A stretch of DNA of 64,000 nucleotides, taken from Magnolia sinica. Its lineage: Eukaryota > Streptophyta > Magnoliopsida > Magnoliales > Magnoliaceae. A program made the position numbers and the translations under genes. The stretch lies in NCBI RefSeq assembly GCF_029962835.1, contig NC_080574.1, positions 27,254,001 through 27,318,000 on the forward strand, read 5' to 3'. Numbering within the stretch: the first letter of the stretch is position 1; each line of letters opens with the position of its first letter. Below, piece after piece: positions 59,594 through 64,000 of this stretch. The notes below the pieces were generated by a model. It saw nothing but the letters and a program-made list of their open reading frames with translations. It was not told where the DNA came from and ran no database searches.

Positions 59594-59945
59594 TAGGGCT
59601 GCACACTAGCCAAGCTAGCTTTAAAAGCTCGCTTGGCTCGATCCAGCTCAGCTTGACTCAGCTCGAATGACGATTCGAGTCAAGCCTAGCTTCCTGTGAC
59701 CCAGCCTGTTTTTAAAACGAGCCAATGATCATAGTAGATCTTGTCTCAACTCGACTCAAACTCAGCTCAGCTCGAGCCTCACTGGACTCAAATATATATT
59801 ATATTATATTATATATATAATATTATATTTAAAAAGTTAAAACATAAACCTTGTCTTATCCATTCGTCCCTTTTTTATCCTTTCCCTTACTTACCCAACC
59901 CGCTGCGCTTGAGCCCCTCTCTCTCCCTCTTATACCCGAGCTCCA

Positions 59946-59997
<52 letters not shown>

Positions 59998-59998
59998 C

Positions 59999-60072
<74 letters not shown>

Positions 60073-60150
60073 CTTGGCCACTCCTTCAAGCTCGACTTAG
60101 CATCTGCCCGACTCATCTCAGCCGTACGGCCTGCACTCGGCCACTCGCTC

Positions 60151-60202
<52 letters not shown>

Positions 60203-60559
60203 CCAACAACAAAGTACCTCTATAGATATATCTAATATTTTATATATATTATTAATTAAATATTTTATTTTTGGAGTTGAGTCGGGTGTGGGTTGGGTCA
60301 GTTGGGTCGGATGGCTAGGTTGAGTCAAGTGTTGATTGGGTCGGGTTACTTGGTTGAGTTGGGTGTGAGTTGGGTCAGGTTGCTGGTTTGAGTTGGGTGT
60401 GAGTTGGGTGCTGGGTTGGGTCAGGTTGGGAGTACGCTCAACTCAACTCGAGGTAAGTTCGCCTCGACTCGATCCACTAGCTTGTCTCGAGCTCAACTCG
60501 AAAGATTTGGCAAACAAGCCAAGCTTCAATGGTAAGCTCAAGGCCGAGCTCGAGCCCTA
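59594..60559. mobile_element. Non-autonomous hAT element, 966 bp
   Basis: It starts TAGGGCTGCACACTAGCCAAG and ends GAGCTCGAGCCCTA. The flanking 8-mers CATGTGCC and CATGGGCC differ at one position. Subterminal repeats of CTCGACTC/GAGTTG words are dense. The interior has two large (CT)n tracts (59949-60071 with one break, and 60151-60199). Open frames through these are artefacts. Confidence 0.75.
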
Positions 60560-60567
60560 CATGGGCC

Positions 60568-61940
60568 GGAAATTCCTCTATTTGTAGGATTCTACTCATC
60601 TAACCTTTCCCTTCCCGACGCAAACTATTTCATACCACTGAATGAAGAATTTGTTGTTCGTTGTTTTTAACAATTTTGTGTCGAGTGTGGGCATGCCAGA
60701 ATTAAATTTGCCACTCAATTCAAACAAAATAATTATTACCCCAAGTGCCACCAAGGTAATTAGATACGCAATATATGATCGAGATAGAATGAAATCAGCC
60801 ACATATTCAACCACTCGCTCAGTACATATATAGGATCAAACAATATTCAGATGGTAAGGTTTGTTCTTTGATGATGGGTTATGGTTCATTCTCTAATGAT
60901 GGGTTACACATTTACCTTCCTTACAAAATGACTTTTTAGTATAAATAAAAGATAAATAAAAAATAATCCTTATAGTCAATCATGGAGAACGACTACAAAG
61001 CACTTTCCTGAATGGGAAACTGAATCCAGCATATGAGCGTGGAGCCAAATTACAACTAGGATTACCAGCTACTTGATTAACGCTATGGATTACACTATAG
61101 AATGAAAACAACAGGGGGAAAATAAAGGATTGTACTAAGGAATGTATTTGACGTATAGAAAAGGTAAATTGTTACACTAAGGAATGTAATTTACAAGTAA
61201 TTGAAAGATAATAATGGGTTTGATTGGGTTGGTATGAGACAAAATTTTCATGCTGAATTCCTCTACTATTTATAACTTTAACCTTGCCATATAGATCATT
61301 CCCACGTTCTGACGGTTACTATAATTATTTAACACTACACGATCTTTTTTGCTTTTACTTTAAGCACCTGTCGTATAACCACTTCTACACGATTGTTCTT
61401 CAATCGGCCACTTAAACAATATCGTAACGTTGCTTGATGTGCTCCCACTGTACTATTGTAGGATCTTATTCATATATAACTGTAGATCTCCAAATACACC
61501 ACACAAATCTATCCAGATCTCACGTAACTTACTTTAATTGGTTCTCACAGGAATTGGCTATAATGGAGATAAACATATTTAAAATCATTTAATTACTAGA
61601 AAGAGATCTTGACTTTTAACGACATCTAGTAACTCATTGCGGGACCCATCAAATAAAAGAAGCGAATCATAGATGGATGGACCGCATTTGTCCAGACTCA
61701 AAGGCTAAAGGGTATAAAGATAAGATACTGGTGTGAACCGGAATGTTGTAGAATCTGTTAACTAGGTACCTTGAATTCTGTTTCATTACTGGTTTGACCT
61801 AATGGTTAGGTTTTTTACAACAGGGTTAATTCGGTTTGAGAGTATAAATACTCGTCAATATAATTAAAGTTTTTTTTTTGGGGTGTGTTTTGAGAGCCTC
61901 CAAGAGAAAGAGCTAGAGTTTTTTGTTATAAGTTATCTAT
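60568..61940. other. Intergenic; no gene seen
   Basis: AT-rich DNA without a recognisable exon. 61745-61940 contains AGTATAAATACTC and a GAGAGCCTCCAAGAGAAAG stretch that look LTR-like. They lie outside the copia LTR that follows and no partner was found. Confidence 0.35.
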
Positions 61941-64000
61941 TGTTAAAAAAGATATCTTAAATCTGAAAAGTTCTAGAAAAAGTTCAACTAGTCGAAGCAA
62001 GTTCAACTCGAAGTCCAGCAACGATGTTTCTAAATTTTTCGAAGTTTTCGACCAGTCGAGGGACAAGCTCAACCAGTCGAAGGTTACGCAGATTATGCGC
62101 GGATTCTGCGTGGACTGCGTAAATTTGAGGTAATTTCAGAGATGTGCATAAGTGGAGTTTCATGAACTATAAATAGGAATCCTTAAGGTTATTCTAAGGT
62201 ATGTTAAGGCTTTTTAAAGGTATTCTAAGGATTTCTAGAAGGGGTTCTAAGGTTTCAAAGGGTGTAGCAAGGGTGAGATTCAAAGTTGTTCGAATTAGGT
62301 AAGTCCTCTCTCTTTCTAATTTATGCTTTCATAGTGGATTTTTGTCGCTTTGTGCCGTGGTTTTTTCCCGTAAGGGTTTTCCATGTTAAATCTTTGTGTT
62401 CTCTTGTAATTGCTTGGTGCTCTTAGATTGTTATCATAAATCCAAATCTGTGTGATTCCGCAGGCCAAAATCCCAACAAGTGGTATCAAAGAAATCATTG
62501 GGGCACAGATCTAAATCTGAGAGATAAGCAATAATGGTAAGCATTAGGTATGATATTGAGAAGTACTCAGGAAAAAATAACTTTGAGTTATGGAAGATCA
62601 AGATGATCAGTTCCTTAATCAAGCAAGGAGAAGATGGTGCTCCTGAGGAGTGAAAGTCAACTATGACTGATGATGATTGCAATACCCTTGATAAGAAGGC
62701 CTTATCCTCAATTCGTTTATGTCTCACGGATGAGGTTCTCTACAATGTCATGAGGGAGAAAACTGCAACTAAGTTATGGACGAAGTTAGAGGATGTTTAT
62801 GTGAAAAAATCCTCTGAAAATCGCTTATACTTAAAGCGTCAGTTGTATAAGTTTAAGATGGAAGAGGGTGGAGATCTGAAGGCTCACATCAACAACTTTA
62901 ATAAATTGGTTTGCAAATTGCTGAATATGGAGGAAGTAATGAAAGATGAGGAATAAGCATGTATGTTGCTGAATTCTCTTCCAACATCGTATGAGTCATT
63001 AAAAGACACAATGTGCACTATGAATAAAACCTTGAGTGTCGACACCGTTATCCCAGCCCTTCAAGGGAAGGCCATGAGAAAGTTAAACGGTGACATGGGG
63101 ATATCTTCTGATGCACTACTTACGAGGGGCAGAAATTCTGAACAAGGTACAAGATCTTCAAGTTCTAGATCCAAATCCAAGGGCAAGGGCAAAGGTAAGA
63201 TAAAGTGTTGGAACTGTGGGATGGAATGACATGTGAAGAAAGATTGTACAAATCCTAAATCTAAGAGAGAAGACCCTGAGTCTTCATACAGGGAGGCCAA
63301 CGCCACCATGTCAGATGGATCGAGTGGATGTGATGGAGATGTTTTGTCTGTGTTTACGATTAGACACTTATACGATGATCGTAATGACGAGTGGATTCTA
63401 AACAGGGGCATCTTTTCACATGACTCCTCATCGGAGTTAGTTCACCAGTTACAGAGAGTGCGATGTTGGACATGTGTTTATAAGCAATGACATTGCCTGT
63501 AATGTTGTGGCTGTTGGTATGGTACGCATCGAGATGTTTGATGGGACAGAGCGTACCCTGACTGGGGTGAGGCACGTTCTTGACATGAAAAAGAATCTGA
63601 TTTCTCTTGGTGTACTTGAGGCAAAAGGATGCAAGTTCACGGGTATTGATGGTGCCCTTAAAGTATCTAAAGGGGCACGGGCGATCATAAAAGCACAACA
63701 ATTCGATAATGTTTATAAGTTGATCGAGAGTACTTCAAAAGGTAGAGTTGCAATAGCTGTAGCGGATTCCACTTCTGCACGTGTGTGGCATGCTGAGCAT
63801 GGTCACATGAGCAGGCAGGGCATGAAGGCTGAGATGCGCGGACAGAGATACAGAGTAGGTGGAGCATCCACCTGTGAGAAGAATCCAAAGCATAATCGAA
63901 GGATATCAGCGAGGTACATGGACAACTCCAATATCGCATATGCTCTCGTTACAGATGAGGGAGATCCATCTACTATTCAGATGGTTCTAAGTGAGCCTGG
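61941..64000 (+). mobile_element. Ty1/copia retrotransposon, 5' part, runs off window
   Basis: The 5' LTR 61941 to about 62478 begins TGTTAAAAAAGATATC and ends CCCAACA, followed by the tRNA-Met primer-binding site TGGTATCAAAG (62481). Then comes gag (about 62534-63290) with MREKTATKLWTKLEDVYVKK, a DLKAHINNFNKLVCKLLNME motif and a CWNCGME zinc knuckle. Protease and pre-integrase type sequence follows to about 63800. The last 200 bp resemble later pol sequence. It is related to but clearly distinct from the element at 37818-42625 and better preserved, but its frames are also broken in several places. The 3' LTR is outside the window, so age cannot be estimated. Confidence 0.82.

Noticed and set aside
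59741-60225. Serine/leucine-rich open frames of about 120 codons
   Set aside because: Translation of (CT)n microsatellites inside the hAT at 59594-60559.

Overview
This is nuclear DNA of a flowering plant. The genes have spliceosomal introns, plant-only protein families are present, and most of the window is transposon fossils stacked inside one another. Dispersed repeats built on a GTGGGCCCCAC core followed by ATGATGTATGTGTTTTATCC-like sequence recur dozens of times. I associate that repeat landscape with magnoliids and other early-diverging angiosperms, but this is a guess from memory and not proof.

Four host genes can be supported. (1) A + strand gene at 5427-8055, 5' end unresolved, resembles the Arabidopsis AT3G52170 type of putative DNA-binding protein; four exons join in frame. 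(2, 3) Two near-identical root-cap/LEA-type secreted proteins at 35032-36472 and 45176-46605 lie in a segmental tandem duplication about 10 kb apart. Each has two exons, a signal peptide, a proline-rich linker, a cysteine-rich segment and a root-cap domain. (4) A - strand gene, 59348 down to 48875, has six exons that I joined by hand into a 206-residue conserved plant protein. It has a compact AT-AC (U12-type) intron and an 8.7-kb intron filled with transposons.

Layout. 1-5.4 kb: TRIM retroelement fossils in both orientations with a hAT element inside. 5.4-8.1 kb: gene 1. 8.1-18.2 kb: hAT and Mutator-like MITEs, including a three-deep nest at 14.87-17.03 kb. 18.2-30.8 kb: a 12-kb Mutator-like element with roughly 650-bp terminal inverted repeats and a perfect 9-bp target duplication. 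It carries arrays of a 21-bp repeat in both orientations, tRNA-derived SINE copies, GC-rich hairpins, a 4.1-kb solo LTR (5-bp duplication) and a hAT element. 32.9-47.5 kb: the duplicated root-cap segments, separated by a broken Ty1/copia fossil and a decayed MuDR transposase. 48.9-59.3 kb: gene 4, with hAT, MULE, LINE and SINE insertions in its long intron. 59.6-60.6 kb: another hAT. 61.9-64 kb: the 5' part of a second copia element, running off the window.

The host genes do not form a pathway. The coherent story is transposon biology: many elements here have intact termini and target-site duplications, so insertion order can be read directly. Boundaries were determined by eye; no search, alignment program or folding was run.
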